Assembly: GCA_007120685.1 (NCBI GenBank)
Contig: SKNG01000073.1
Span: 1-18,006 of the forward strand
Length of the DNA: 18,006 nt
DNA from: Paracoccaceae bacterium
GTDB lineage: Bacteria > Pseudomonadota > Alphaproteobacteria > Rhodobacterales > Rhodobacteraceae
Direction of reading: 5' to 3'
The translations under genes and the position numbers were made by a program. Under the pieces are notes generated by a model that saw only the letters and a list, made by a program, of their open reading frames with translations, had not been told where the DNA came from and searched no databases. Positions 1 through 7,036 of this stretch are shown here, piece after piece; within the stretch, counting starts at the first letter, position 1, and every line of letters begins with the position of its first letter.

Positions 1-140
1 CGGAAATCCATCGACACATCGCCCGTGGTCGGCGCCGACAGCGCGACCGTGAACTCCAGCAGCCGCTGCGCCGCCTGCGCCGTCGACGTCGACACCGTTA
101 CCTGCGTGTCGAGGATCGACAAGATCGGAACTTCGGACAT
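1..140 (-). CDS. Calx-beta domain protein, N-terminal fragment (runs off the window)
   Basis: The reading frame is open from an ATG at 140 leftward to the window edge and gives 46 residues. The start is supported by a strong AGGAGG Shine-Dalgarno sequence on the minus strand about seven bases upstream. The visible protein has a short N-terminus and then a beta-strand pattern, with the segment FTVALSAPTTGDVSMDF typical of the early strands of Calx-beta domains. Those domains bind calcium and occur, often in arrays, in large secreted or surface proteins of marine and soil bacteria. No signal peptide is visible at this N-terminus, which is common for type I-secreted proteins whose export signal is C-terminal. 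The rest of the gene, and so its domain count and export route, lies outside the window. Confidence 0.7.
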   Translation of the reverse strand, partial: MSEVPILSILDTQVTVSTSTAQAAQRLLEFTVALSAPTTGDVSMDF

Positions 141-233
141 ACCCGGCCCTCCTCTATCACGCACGCTTCGGACTGCGGTGGACGAGTCGACCGGAAGCGC
201 CCATTGCGGAAAATGCAGATAATCAGTATTTCA

Positions 234-262
234 GATTTATCACTATCTTCACGTAAGCTCAA
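234..262 (-). promoter_or_regulatory. Possible promoter of the Calx-beta gene
   Basis: Read leftward, TTGAGC (262-257) is followed after 17 bases by TAAATC (239-234), or after 15 bases by GATAAA. It lies in the AT-rich part of the spacer, about 95 bases before the ATG. The match to sigma-70 consensus is only partial, so this is a candidate only. Confidence 0.25.
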
Positions 263-267
263 CAGAT

Positions 268-306
268 TACCGCTGCAAAGCCTGCCTCGTCGCTTTGCAA
301 GCGGTA
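268..306. repeat. Long imperfect stem-loop in the intergenic spacer
   Basis: The left arm at 268-281 (TACCGCTGCAAAGC) pairs with the right arm at 292-306 (GCTTTGCAAGCGGTA). This gives 14 base pairs with one bulged base and a 10-base loop. No T-run follows on either strand, so it is not an obvious intrinsic terminator. It could be a REP-like element, part of a small RNA, or a protein-binding dyad. Confidence 0.6.
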
Positions 307-616
307 GCCCCCGAAAGAAAGCGCGGCCGAAGGAAAACCTGAAAAAAGTGTTTACCGAGGGAGCAGGATATCGAACAACGGCGCGCCATCGACAAGGGAA
401 TGCGACTACCATTCTCGCCTTTTGCGGTATTGAAAAAAGGCACTGATCAACCATGTCGAGAGCCCTGGGAAGCCACTTAGGAGTGATTTGCCCAGCTTTT
501 CGATTGCTGCCAGCTCAGGCTAGAAATTCGGCAGGAAATTTGTATGATCCAAATTCTTGGTGCAGCGTTGGGAACGTTAAACCGGAAAGAAAGATACAGC
601 TAAACCCGAGGGCGAA

Positions 617-946
617 ATGATCAGGATACTGGCGTTTCTTTTCGCGGCTTCGCTCATCGCGCCCGCCGCCTTGGCACAACAACTGGATGTGGATTTTGAG
701 ATCGTCGAGGACGACCAGGCGGCGGGCTGCGCTGGAAGCGTCGTTGCCGGGCTGAATCCGAGCGGCGATGGTTTCCTGGCTGTTCGCTCCGGGCCAGGGA
801 CCGAATATCGTCAGATCGATGAACTTTATAATGGTGACATGGTACGAACCTGCGCGATGGAGGGGCCATGGGTGGGCGTCTATTATGGCGATCCCCGGCG
901 GCGTGGCTGGGTTCATGGAAACTGGCTTCAGCACTTCGCCGGCTGA
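617..946 (+). CDS. Small exported bacterial SH3-domain protein
   Basis: The 109-residue product begins with a classic Sec signal peptide: a positive start, a hydrophobic core and a likely AALA|QQ cleavage after residue 20. The mature part (about 45-107) fits a bacterial SH3 (SH3b/SH3_3) fold, with the hallmark segment LAVRSGPGTEY, a central DELYNGD turn and a closing GWVHGNWL strand. Such domains bind peptidoglycan or peptides and act in the periplasm. Two cysteines (C38, C79) flank the domain and could form a disulfide. The stretch GAGGGCGAA before the ATG is a modest ribosome-binding site. It is a lone gene with convergent or divergent neighbours, so context gives no specific role. Confidence 0.75.
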   Translation: MIRILAFLFAASLIAPAALAQQLDVDFEIVEDDQAAGCAGSVVAGLNPSGDGFLAVRSGPGTEYRQIDELYNGDMVRTCAMEGPWVGVYYGDPRRRGWVHGNWLQHFAG

Positions 947-1429
947 CACCTGATGCCCAAGACACCCGAGTGGGTTCCAGCAGACGTCGCCGGCTGACCA
1001 TCGCGCAAGGGTCCAAGCGTTCCGCGCAGCCGCTGCGGCACACGGCGGTAGCCCGCTGATTTGCATCAACCTTCCATGCGAGGAACAGACCGAAGCCTCC
1101 GGCATCCAGCGCTTCACCGGCGCCATTCTGACCGCCCCCTCGCGTCCGCATCATCAGGTTGCCCGCGGACAGCAAGTGACTTGCGCAGAAGGGTGGACAG
1201 TCACGCCAGCCGCCTCTGCCTGACCCACCGCGCGCAGACTTGGCCCTGGGCGGACCGAGCGATCAGTTGTGTGATCGGCGCCGCTGCTAGCCCGTTGTCT
1301 GCGACTGCGCCGCTTCCATATTCTGGAGCTGCCGACTTTTTCACCAAGTGGCTGCGTTTTGCATCGGCATTGACAGTTTCCTGGTGTTATATGCTTCGCG
1401 AAGGACACAGGCACGGCGCGCCCGAGCAC
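947..1429. other. Intergenic region between convergent SH3 and pncA genes
   Basis: About 480 bases without a convincing gene. Open frames on both strands give low-complexity, Arg/Ser/Pro-rich translations typical of shadow frames and have no ribosome-binding sites. Base composition varies, with a less GC-rich stretch around 1310-1400. I see no tRNA cloverleaf, no transposase remnant and no clear terminator. A lone TTGACA lies at 1370-1375, with TATGCT only 14 bases downstream, too close for a standard promoter. Confidence 0.45.
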
Positions 1430-2047
1430 TCAACCCGAGGCCGAAACAACCGAGACTCCGGCTTTCTGCATCTGCTGCTGCGCGGCTGCCAGAGAGCCGT
1501 CCAGATTGATCGCGCGGCACAGGTCGGCGCGCAGGGTGACCTCGAATCCCAGCCGCGCGGCATCCAGCGCCGACCAGGCGACGCAGAAATCGGTGGCCAG
1601 CCCTACCATCGTCAGATGCTCGGCACCGCGTTCGCGCAGATACCCGGCCAGACCGGTGGCGGTGCGGCGGTCATTCTCGAAGAACGCCGAGTAGCTGTCC
1701 AGCGCCCGGCGAAACCCCTTGCGGATCAACAATTGCGCCCGGTCCACCTGCAGCCCGGGGCAAAACGCCGCGCCGTCGCTGCCCTGCACGCAATGGTCGG
1801 GCCACAGCACCTGCGGGCCATAGGGCATGTCAACCATGCCGAAAGGGGCAGCGCCTGGGTGTTGGCTGGCGAAACTGGTGTGATCGGCCGGGTGCCAGTC
1901 CTGCGTCAGCACAATGGTCGGGAAATCCTCCATCAGCGCGTTGACCCCGGGCACGATTTCATCGCCGCCGGCCACGGCCAGGGCGCCGCCGGGGCAGAAA
2001 TCATTCTGGATGTCGATGACGATCAGCGCCTCGGTCTCGTCCCGCAT
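1430..2047 (-). CDS. pncA: Nicotinamidase (isochorismatase-family cysteine amidohydrolase)
   Basis: The 205-residue product hydrolyses nicotinamide to nicotinate and ammonia in the cytoplasm, feeding the Preiss-Handler NAD salvage route. The catalytic triad is visible as D12 (in VIDIQNDF), K110 (in IRKGF) and C155 (in TDFCV). The metal site is D50 and H52 (in DWHPADH) plus H85 (in WPDHC), and the cis-peptide position A151-T152 precedes the nucleophile loop. Length is normal for PncA. The ATG at 2047 follows a GAGGA ribosome-binding site. The gene lies 68 bases downstream of a MarR gene on the same strand, so it may be co-transcribed with it. A related isochorismatase-like amidase is possible, but the motif set is the nicotinamidase one. 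Confidence 0.92.
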   Translation of the reverse strand: MRDETEALIVIDIQNDFCPGGALAVAGGDEIVPGVNALMEDFPTIVLTQDWHPADHTSFASQHPGAAPFGMVDMPYGPQVLWPDHCVQGSDGAAFCPGLQVDRAQLLIRKGFRRALDSYSAFFENDRRTATGLAGYLRERGAEHLTMVGLATDFCVAWSALDAARLGFEVTLRADLCRAINLDGSLAAAQQQMQKAGVSVVSASG

Positions 2048-2095
2048 GCCGTCCTCACTGCTGCCGTTGCCACGGATGGCATCGTATTCAGGTTA

Positions 2096-2112
2096 GGCGC
2101 CGCTCAGGCGCC
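2096..2112 (-). other. Small GC hairpin between marR and pncA
   Basis: GGCGCC occurs at 2096-2101 and 2107-2112 with a five-base loop, just after the marR stop codon. Read leftward it is followed by TAACCTGAA rather than a T-run. It could therefore be a weak attenuator or an RNA-stability element rather than a full terminator. Confidence 0.3.
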
Positions 2113-2115
2113 CGG

Positions 2116-2619
2116 TCAAGCGTGTCGCGCGGCGAACGCATCACGGGAAAGGCTGCCGTCGGCGCCGGGCGCGGCAGGCATGTCACGGTCGTCTCGGCCG
2201 GCCAGCATCTCCAGCGCGTTTTGCAGCGCCCGGGCCTTTTCGGGCCCCAGCCGGTCCAGCATCGCGGCTTCCAGGTCATGGGCGAAGCCGCGCACGCGGT
2301 CGCGCTTGCGTGCCCCCAGCGCCGAGAGAACCAGATGCACCTGGCGCTGATCCTCGGTCGAGATCTGACGCTGCACCAGCCCGTCTGCCACCATCCGGTC
2401 AACGATCTTGGACAGCGTCGGCGGCGCCAGCAGCACCAGATCGGCCAGCCGTCCCATGGTGATCGCCCGTTCCGCGTCGATCGCCTCCATGATGCGCCAG
2501 GCCTCTACCTGCACACCCTCTTCCTTCAGCTTGCGCGCCAGTTCCTGATGCACGGTGCGATGCGCCGCGGCCAGCGCATAGGCCAGATAGCCCGTCACCC
2601 CTGCATCATTGCTGCTCAT
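2116..2619 (-). CDS. MarR-family transcriptional regulator
   Basis: The 167-residue product shows the MarR layout: an N-terminal dimerisation helix (about 8-33), a winged helix-turn-helix (about 40-105) with ITMGRLADLVLLAPPTLSKIVDRM as the DNA-reading helices, and the wing STEDQRQVHLVLS carrying the conserved Asp-Arg pair. A final helix (110-142) is followed by a short polar tail. The ATG at 2619 is chosen because GGAGGG precedes it and the MSSNDAG start is family-like; longer frames upstream run through the divergent promoter region. MarR proteins usually repress and respond to small, often aromatic, acids or amides. The divergent amide operon and the downstream pncA are the likely targets, which is inferred from arrangement. 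Confidence 0.88.
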   Translation of the reverse strand: MSSNDAGVTGYLAYALAAAHRTVHQELARKLKEEGVQVEAWRIMEAIDAERAITMGRLADLVLLAPPTLSKIVDRMVADGLVQRQISTEDQRQVHLVLSALGARKRDRVRGFAHDLEAAMLDRLGPEKARALQNALEMLAGRDDRDMPAAPGADGSLSRDAFAARHA

Positions 2620-2647
2620 TTCGCGCCCTCCGCCGCTGCTTGGCTCG

Positions 2648-2676
2648 AAAATATTTGACTTGGAAAGAAATTTCAA
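2648..2676 (-). promoter_or_regulatory. Predicted sigma-70 promoter of marR
   Basis: Read leftward, TTGAAA (2676-2671) and TATTTT (2653-2648) are separated by exactly 17 bases, close to the TTGACA/TATAAT consensus. The -10 element ends about 28 bases before the marR ATG. The operator-like dyad at 2660-2676 covers the -35 and part of the spacer, as expected for autorepression. Confidence 0.6.
2660..2676. promoter_or_regulatory. Candidate MarR operator dyad
   Basis: TTGGAA (2660-2665) and TTTCAA (2671-2676) form an inverted repeat, five of six positions matching, with a five-base centre. The 17-base size and AT-rich arms are typical of MarR sites. It sits in the divergent marR/amide-operon spacer and overlaps the marR -35 element. 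Assignment to this MarR is inference. Confidence 0.45.
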
Positions 2677-2718
2677 TTCACCTTGTGGCCGGTAGCGGTA
2701 AATTGCCCGGTGAAACCC

Positions 2719-3867
2719 ATGTCCGGCTTGCCACCCGCTTTGGGCCAGCCCGCAGGGCGCGGCGCGGAGAGCTTCCCGCGCATGGTCGCGCATGCCAGCG
2801 ATGACCGGCTGCTCTCGCCCCGCACGGCCTTTCGCGTGGCGCTGGCGATCCCGATGTGCGGCGGCGCGGGGCTCTGGGCGCCGTCCTGCATCGCCGCCGC
2901 GCAACTGGCCACCGAAGAGATCAACCGCGCGCGCGGCATCCGCGACCGGCCTGTCGAACTGATCATGATCGACAGCGCGGTCGAGGCCGCGGCCCCGGTC
3001 GACGCGCTGGTCAACGCGCTGATCGACCTGGGCGCCATCGATGCCATCGTCGGCATGCATATCAGCGCCGTCCGCCAGCGCCTGGCCAAGATCGTGCAGG
3101 CGCGGGTGCCCTATATCTACACACCGCTATACGAAGGCGGCGAGCGCACGCCCGGCATCTTCGCCATCGGCGAGACCCCGCCCGAGCAGCTGGCCCCCGC
3201 GCTGGACCGGCTGCAGGCGCGCTATCGCCCGCGCCGCTGGGCGATGGTGGGCAATGACTACGTCTGGCCTCATAGCTCGCATTTCTTCGCGCGTGAGCAT
3301 CTGCGCCGCCTGGGGGCGGAGCTGGTCTATGAACGCTACCTGCCCTTCGGCGTCGCCACGATGGAGGAAGAGGTCGCGGCGATGGCCTGCGCGCGCCCCG
3401 ATGCGCTGCTTCTGTCGTTGGTTGGCCAGGATGCGGTCAGCTTCAACCGCGCCTTCGGGGCGGCGGGGCTGGACCGGCGCATGATCCGGCTTTGCTGCGC
3501 GGTCGAGGAAAACGGGCTTCTGGCCATCGGCGCGGAGAACCTGAAGCGGCTGTTTTCGGCCGCGGCCTATTTCGGCGCGCTGGCCACGGACGCCAATGCT
3601 GCCTTTCGCGAATCCTATCACGGCTTTCACGGCGATCACGCGCCGATGCTGAACGCGCTGGGCCAGTCCACCTATGAGGGGCTGCACTTCCTGCGTGCCC
3701 TGATGGAGACGGGCACCGAGGAATGGCGCGGCTGGACCGGGGCGCAGGCGGGGCGGGTGGCCCATCGATCGGCCCGCTGGCAGGCATCGGGCGATGCCGG
3801 GCGCGAGCGGCCGATCTTTCTGGCCCGGGCGGATGGTTTGATGTTTCATATCGAAGAACGGCTGTAA
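2719..3867 (+). CDS. AmiC-like periplasmic-binding-fold protein without a signal peptide (likely cytoplasmic amide sensor)
   Basis: The 382-residue product has the type I periplasmic-binding fold of the Leu/Ile/Val and amide-binding family: VALAIPMCGGAGLWAPSCIAAAQLATEEIN near the start, a DAIVGMH turn, a VPYIYTPLY strand, a WAMVGNDYVWPHSS segment, and QSTYEGLHFLRAL near the end. No Sec or Tat signal peptide is visible from any start (TTG 2683, ATG 2719, ATG 2782). This resembles AmiC of Pseudomonas, a cytoplasmic amide sensor, more than a transport binding protein. ATG 2719 has GGTGA five bases upstream; ATG 2782 with GGAGA eleven bases upstream is an equal rival and would give 361 residues. 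It is the first gene of the island, divergent from marR. No AmiR-like antiterminator partner is in view. Confidence 0.7.
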   Translation: MSGLPPALGQPAGRGAESFPRMVAHASDDRLLSPRTAFRVALAIPMCGGAGLWAPSCIAAAQLATEEINRARGIRDRPVELIMIDSAVEAAAPVDALVNALIDLGAIDAIVGMHISAVRQRLAKIVQARVPYIYTPLYEGGERTPGIFAIGETPPEQLAPALDRLQARYRPRRWAMVGNDYVWPHSSHFFAREHLRRLGAELVYERYLPFGVATMEEEVAAMACARPDALLLSLVGQDAVSFNRAFGAAGLDRRMIRLCCAVEENGLLAIGAENLKRLFSAAAYFGALATDANAAFRESYHGFHGDHAPMLNALGQSTYEGLHFLRALMETGTEEWRGWTGAQAGRVAHRSARWQASGDAGRERPIFLARADGLMFHIEERL

Positions 3868-3922
3868 GCCGCACGGCCCCGCGAGGGGAAACGGAAGGGC
3901 CTGGCGACTGCCCGGCCGTAAT

Positions 3923-3973
3923 TTGAAACAGAAAACAAAATACTTGAAACGGAAATCGTTTTGCGTCTAGCCT
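3923..3973 (+). promoter_or_regulatory. Possible promoter and repeated operator motif before the SPFH/ABC genes
   Basis: In an AT-rich patch after the AmiC-like gene, TTGAAACAGAAA (3923) and TTGAAACGGAAA (3944) are direct repeats exactly 21 bases, two helical turns, apart. The second could act as a -35, with TAGCCT at 3968-3973 as -10 after 18 bases. The short dyad AAACG/CGTTT (3947-3951 and 3957-3961) overlaps it. The SPFH start is about 50 bases downstream. Confidence 0.4.
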
Positions 3974-4021
3974 GATCCCGGAAGCCCGGGCGACAGACCC
4001 GGGCCAAGACGGGAGGCTGCC

Positions 4022-5689
4022 GTGCTCTGGTTCCTTGGCATTGTCGTTCTGGTCGTCGTCCTGTTGTTCGGGCTTTGGCTCCTGCAGCGCTTCTACGCCA
4101 AGGCCAGCCGTGAGACGGCGCTGGTGCGCACCGGTATGGGCGGCCAGCGCGTGGTGCTGGATGGCGGCTGTCTGGCGCTGCCGATCGTGCATCAGGTGCA
4201 ACGCGTGACCATGGCCACGCTTTCCTTCCGCTTCACCCGCATGGGCGCCGAGGCGCTGCTGACCGGTGACCGGCTGCGCGCCGATGTCGAGATGGCATTC
4301 GAGCTGCGGGTCACGCCCAGCCGCGAGGGCGTGGCCACCGCCGCGCAGGCGCTGGGCAGCCGCATCGCGCGCGGCGGCGAGGCGGTGGAGGAGCTTTTCA
4401 CCGCGCCGATCATCGCCGCCATGCAGAACGCCGCCGCCAGCCGCGCGCTGGACCAGATCCACCTGGACCGGGCAAGCTTTGCTGCCGAGGTCACGGCCGA
4501 AGTGGCGGCGCATGCCGAAAAGCTGGGCCTGACGCTGGTCGGCTCGGCGCTGGTCAGCATCGATCAGGCCGATTTCGCCCGGCTGAACGAAAACAACGCC
4601 TTCAATGCCGAAGGCATGCGCAAGCTGGCGCAACTGGTGGCCGAGCAGCGTAAGGAACGTGTGCGCATCGAGACCGAGGCCGATCTGGTGGTGCGCGAAA
4701 CCCAGCTTGCCCAGACCCAGCGCCGGCTGGACATCGACCGCGCCGCGCGCGAGGCCGAGATCGCCCAGCGCGAGCATCTGCGCCGGCTGGAGGCCGAGGC
4801 CGACAGCACCTCACGCGTGCGCGCGGCGGTGGCCGAGCAGGCGGCAGAGGCCGCGCGCATCGCCAAGGAGCAGGAGATCAAGGCCGCGCAGGTCGCCAGC
4901 GACGAGGCGCTGCGCCGGCGCGAGATGGCGGCGGTGCAGGGGCTGGAAGAGGAAAAGCTGGCGCAGGAGGCCGCGCTGGCCCGCAAGCGCGCCGATACCG
5001 CCGAGGCAAAGGCCGCCGAAGAGGCCGCCCGCGCCCAGGTCCTGCTGGCCGCCGAGGCGGTGCAGGCGCAGAAGGAGCGCGCGGTGTCCGAGCGCGAGCG
5101 CGAGATGGCGCTGCTGCGCCAGAACCGCGAGGCCGCACTGATGGCCGCCCGCGCCGAGGCCGAAACCGCCGATCAGCGCACCCGTGCCCGGGCCGAGGCC
5201 GAGGCCATGGCCGCCCGCGCCCAGGCCGAGCGCGACCGCATGCTGGCCGAGGCCGAGGGCCGCGCCGCGCTGATCGCCGCCGAGAACGGGCTCGATCCGG
5301 CGGTAATCGCCATGCGGCTGGAAGAACGCCGGCTGGACCGCCTGCCCGAGATCATGACCCAGATGATGAAACCGGTGGAAAAGATCGACTCGATCCGCAT
5401 CAACCATATCGGCGGATCCGGGGTGTCGGGTGGCGGCTCTGGCGCTGGCTCTGGCTCTGGTTCGGGGGCCGATGGCGCCTTCGGCACGGCGATGGAACAG
5501 ATCCTCGGTATGGCTGTTCGGCTGCCCGCGATGAAGGCGATGGGTGCCGAGATCGGGGTCGATTTCGACGCCAACCTGGCCGGGCGCACCGCCGATTACG
5601 CCAATCGCATCAAACCGAAGGACGGCGCGGCTGCGCCGCCGAAGCCAGACGATGCGGCCGAGCGTGACCGGCTAGACGACGACAAGTGA
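4022..5689 (+). CDS. Flotillin/YqiK-like SPFH-domain membrane scaffold protein
   Basis: The 555-residue product has one N-terminal transmembrane helix (about 2-21). An SPFH/band-7 domain follows (about 27-190), including the flotillin-like DRLRADVEMAFELRV strand and a VGSALVSIDQADF end. A long charged Ala/Glu/Arg-rich coiled coil spans about 190-440. The segment KIDSIRIN near 454-461 is a feature of YqiK/flotillin C-termini. A Gly/Ser linker (about 464-483) and a short acidic tail finish the protein. Such proteins oligomerise on the membrane and organise microdomains. The start is GTG with GGGAGG upstream. It is unusual for such a gene to sit directly ahead of a binding protein in an ABC operon; only 41 bases separate it from the next start, which implies co-transcription. 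A role in transporter placement is inference. Confidence 0.82.
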   Translation: MLWFLGIVVLVVVLLFGLWLLQRFYAKASRETALVRTGMGGQRVVLDGGCLALPIVHQVQRVTMATLSFRFTRMGAEALLTGDRLRADVEMAFELRVTPSREGVATAAQALGSRIARGGEAVEELFTAPIIAAMQNAAASRALDQIHLDRASFAAEVTAEVAAHAEKLGLTLVGSALVSIDQADFARLNENNAFNAEGMRKLAQLVAEQRKERVRIETEADLVVRETQLAQTQRRLDIDRAAREAEIAQREHLRRLEAEADSTSRVRAAVAEQAAEAARIAKEQEIKAAQVASDEALRRREMAAVQGLEEEKLAQEAALARKRADTAEAKAAEEAARAQVLLAAEAVQAQKERAVSEREREMALLRQNREAALMAARAEAETADQRTRARAEAEAMAARAQAERDRMLAEAEGRAALIAAENGLDPAVIAMRLEERRLDRLPEIMTQMMKPVEKIDSIRINHIGGSGVSGGGSGAGSGSGSGADGAFGTAMEQILGMAVRLPAMKAMGAEIGVDFDANLAGRTADYANRIKPKDGAAAPPKPDDAAERDRLDDDK

Positions 5690-5730
5690 CCTGATCACCG
5701 CAAAAAGAAACAGAACAGGGAGACTACCGC

Positions 5731-6954
5731 ATGACACTGAATCGCCGCCGCTTCCTGGCCACATCGGCCGCTGCCACCGGGGCGCTTGCCCTGCCGACCA
5801 TGGCGCTGGGCCAGTCCGGCCCCATCCGCATGGGATCGGTCCTCGATGTCTCGGGCATCTTCTCGGCCTATGGCACGCCGATGGACATGGCCCAGCGCCT
5901 GGCCGTGGCGCAGATCAACGCCGAGGGCGGCCTTCTGGGCCGCGAGGTCGAAATCATCGGCTTCGACACCCAGTCCGACATGGCGCTTTACACCCAGTTC
6001 GCGCAACGTCTGGTGCGGCAGGAACGGGTGGATGTGGTGCAGGGCGGCATCCTCTCGGCCTCGCGCGAGGCGATCCGCCAGACCCTGCGCCGCGCCGAGA
6101 CGCTCTATTTCTACAATGTCCAGTACGAGGGCGGGGTCTGCGACCGCAACGTCTTCATCAACGGCGTAACCCCGGCCCAGCAGGCCGAGGTGCTGATCCC
6201 CTGGGCGATGAGCGAATCCGGCCCGCGCGTCTATATCCTTGCCGCCGATTACAACTATGGCCAGATCACCGCGCGCTGGATCCAGAAATATGTCGGCGAC
6301 AATGGCGGCGAGACGGTGGGCGTGGATTTCTTCCCGCTCGATGTCTCCGATTTCGGCTCGACCATCGCGCGCATCCAAACCGTCTCGCCGGATCTGGTGG
6401 TGGCGCCGCTCGTTGGCGGGCCGCATCTGTCCTTCTTCCGGCAATGGGCGGCGGCGGGGATGAACGAGCGTATCCCGCTGGCCTCGACCACCATGGGCGT
6501 GGGCAACGAACACCGCGTGCTGACGCCCGAGGAAGGCAACGGCATCATGGTCGCCTACAACTACGCCCAGGAACTGGACACGCCTGCCAACAATGCCTTC
6601 AAGGAAGCCTGGGCCGAGGCTTACGGCGACACCAACCTGATCCACGAGATCGCGGTGTCGCATTACATGGGCGTCAAGCTATGGGCCGAGGGCGTGCGGC
6701 AGGCCGGCACCACCGAGCGCATGCCGGTGATCGAGGCGCTGGAGGACAACCTGTCGATCGAAGGCCCCTCCGGCGTGATGACCATCGACCCGCAGACCCA
6801 TCACGCGACGTTGGACGTGCATCTGATGCGTTTTGAGGATCAGGAGATGGCGCTGGTCGAATCGCTGTCGCAGCGCCCGCCGGTGGACACCCAGGCAGTC
6901 TGCGACCTGATCGCCAATCCCGACGAGAACACCCAGTTCGAGATCGAGATCTGA
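5731..6954 (+). CDS. Tat-exported ABC substrate-binding protein (urea/short-chain amide type)
   Basis: The 407-residue product starts with a twin-arginine signal (RRRFLA at 5-10, hydrophobic Ala-rich core, cleavage near ALGQ), so it is folded before export to the periplasm. The mature part is a Leu/Ile/Val-type binding protein of the UrtA/FmdD group: GPIRMGSVLDVSGIFSAYG, AVAQINAEGGLLGREVEI, YFYNVQYEGGVC, LAADYNYGQ and VVAPLVGGPHLSFFRQW. It captures the solute for the permeases and ATPases that follow. The start has a CAGGGAGA ribosome-binding site. The specific ligand cannot be read from sequence; family and neighbours (amidase) favour an amide or urea-like compound. Confidence 0.85.
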   Translation: MTLNRRRFLATSAAATGALALPTMALGQSGPIRMGSVLDVSGIFSAYGTPMDMAQRLAVAQINAEGGLLGREVEIIGFDTQSDMALYTQFAQRLVRQERVDVVQGGILSASREAIRQTLRRAETLYFYNVQYEGGVCDRNVFINGVTPAQQAEVLIPWAMSESGPRVYILAADYNYGQITARWIQKYVGDNGGETVGVDFFPLDVSDFGSTIARIQTVSPDLVVAPLVGGPHLSFFRQWAAAGMNERIPLASTTMGVGNEHRVLTPEEGNGIMVAYNYAQELDTPANNAFKEAWAEAYGDTNLIHEIAVSHYMGVKLWAEGVRQAGTTERMPVIEALEDNLSIEGPSGVMTIDPQTHHATLDVHLMRFEDQEMALVESLSQRPPVDTQAVCDLIANPDENTQFEIEI

Positions 6955-6974
6955 CCACCCGCCCGCATAGCGCG

Positions 6975-7004
6975 GCCGGCCCCCCGCACCGCCCGGGGGC
7001 TGGC
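6975..7004 (+). other. Intergenic hairpin after the binding-protein gene
   Basis: GCCGGCCCCC (6975-6984) pairs with GGGGGCTGGC (6995-7004), ten pairs including one G-T wobble, with a ten-base loop. No T-run follows. Hairpins here often protect binding-protein mRNA or reduce read-through into permease genes, so that more binding protein than permease is made; that role is inference. Confidence 0.5.
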
Positions 7005-7036
7005 TTCTCCTGTCCGCCACCAATGGACCCTGCCGC

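Larger units (their letters stand above)
141..616. other. Intergenic region between divergent Calx-beta and SH3 genes
   Basis: This 476-base spacer separates two divergent genes. It is clearly more AT-rich than its surroundings, especially around 210-270 and 330-360. Short open frames on both strands have no Shine-Dalgarno, no recognisable domain and no family resemblance, so I do not call them genes. The only strong structure is the stem-loop at 268-306. No tRNA or insertion-sequence end was recognised. Confidence 0.5.

Noticed and set aside
1061..2350. A 429-codon plus-strand open frame
   Set aside because: It lies antisense to pncA and marR, has Arg/Gln/His-rich shadow composition and no domain; the minus-strand genes have motifs and ribosome-binding sites.
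3443..4777. A 444-codon minus-strand open frame
   Set aside because: It is a shadow of the AmiC-like and SPFH genes, with no start signal and no recognisable domain.
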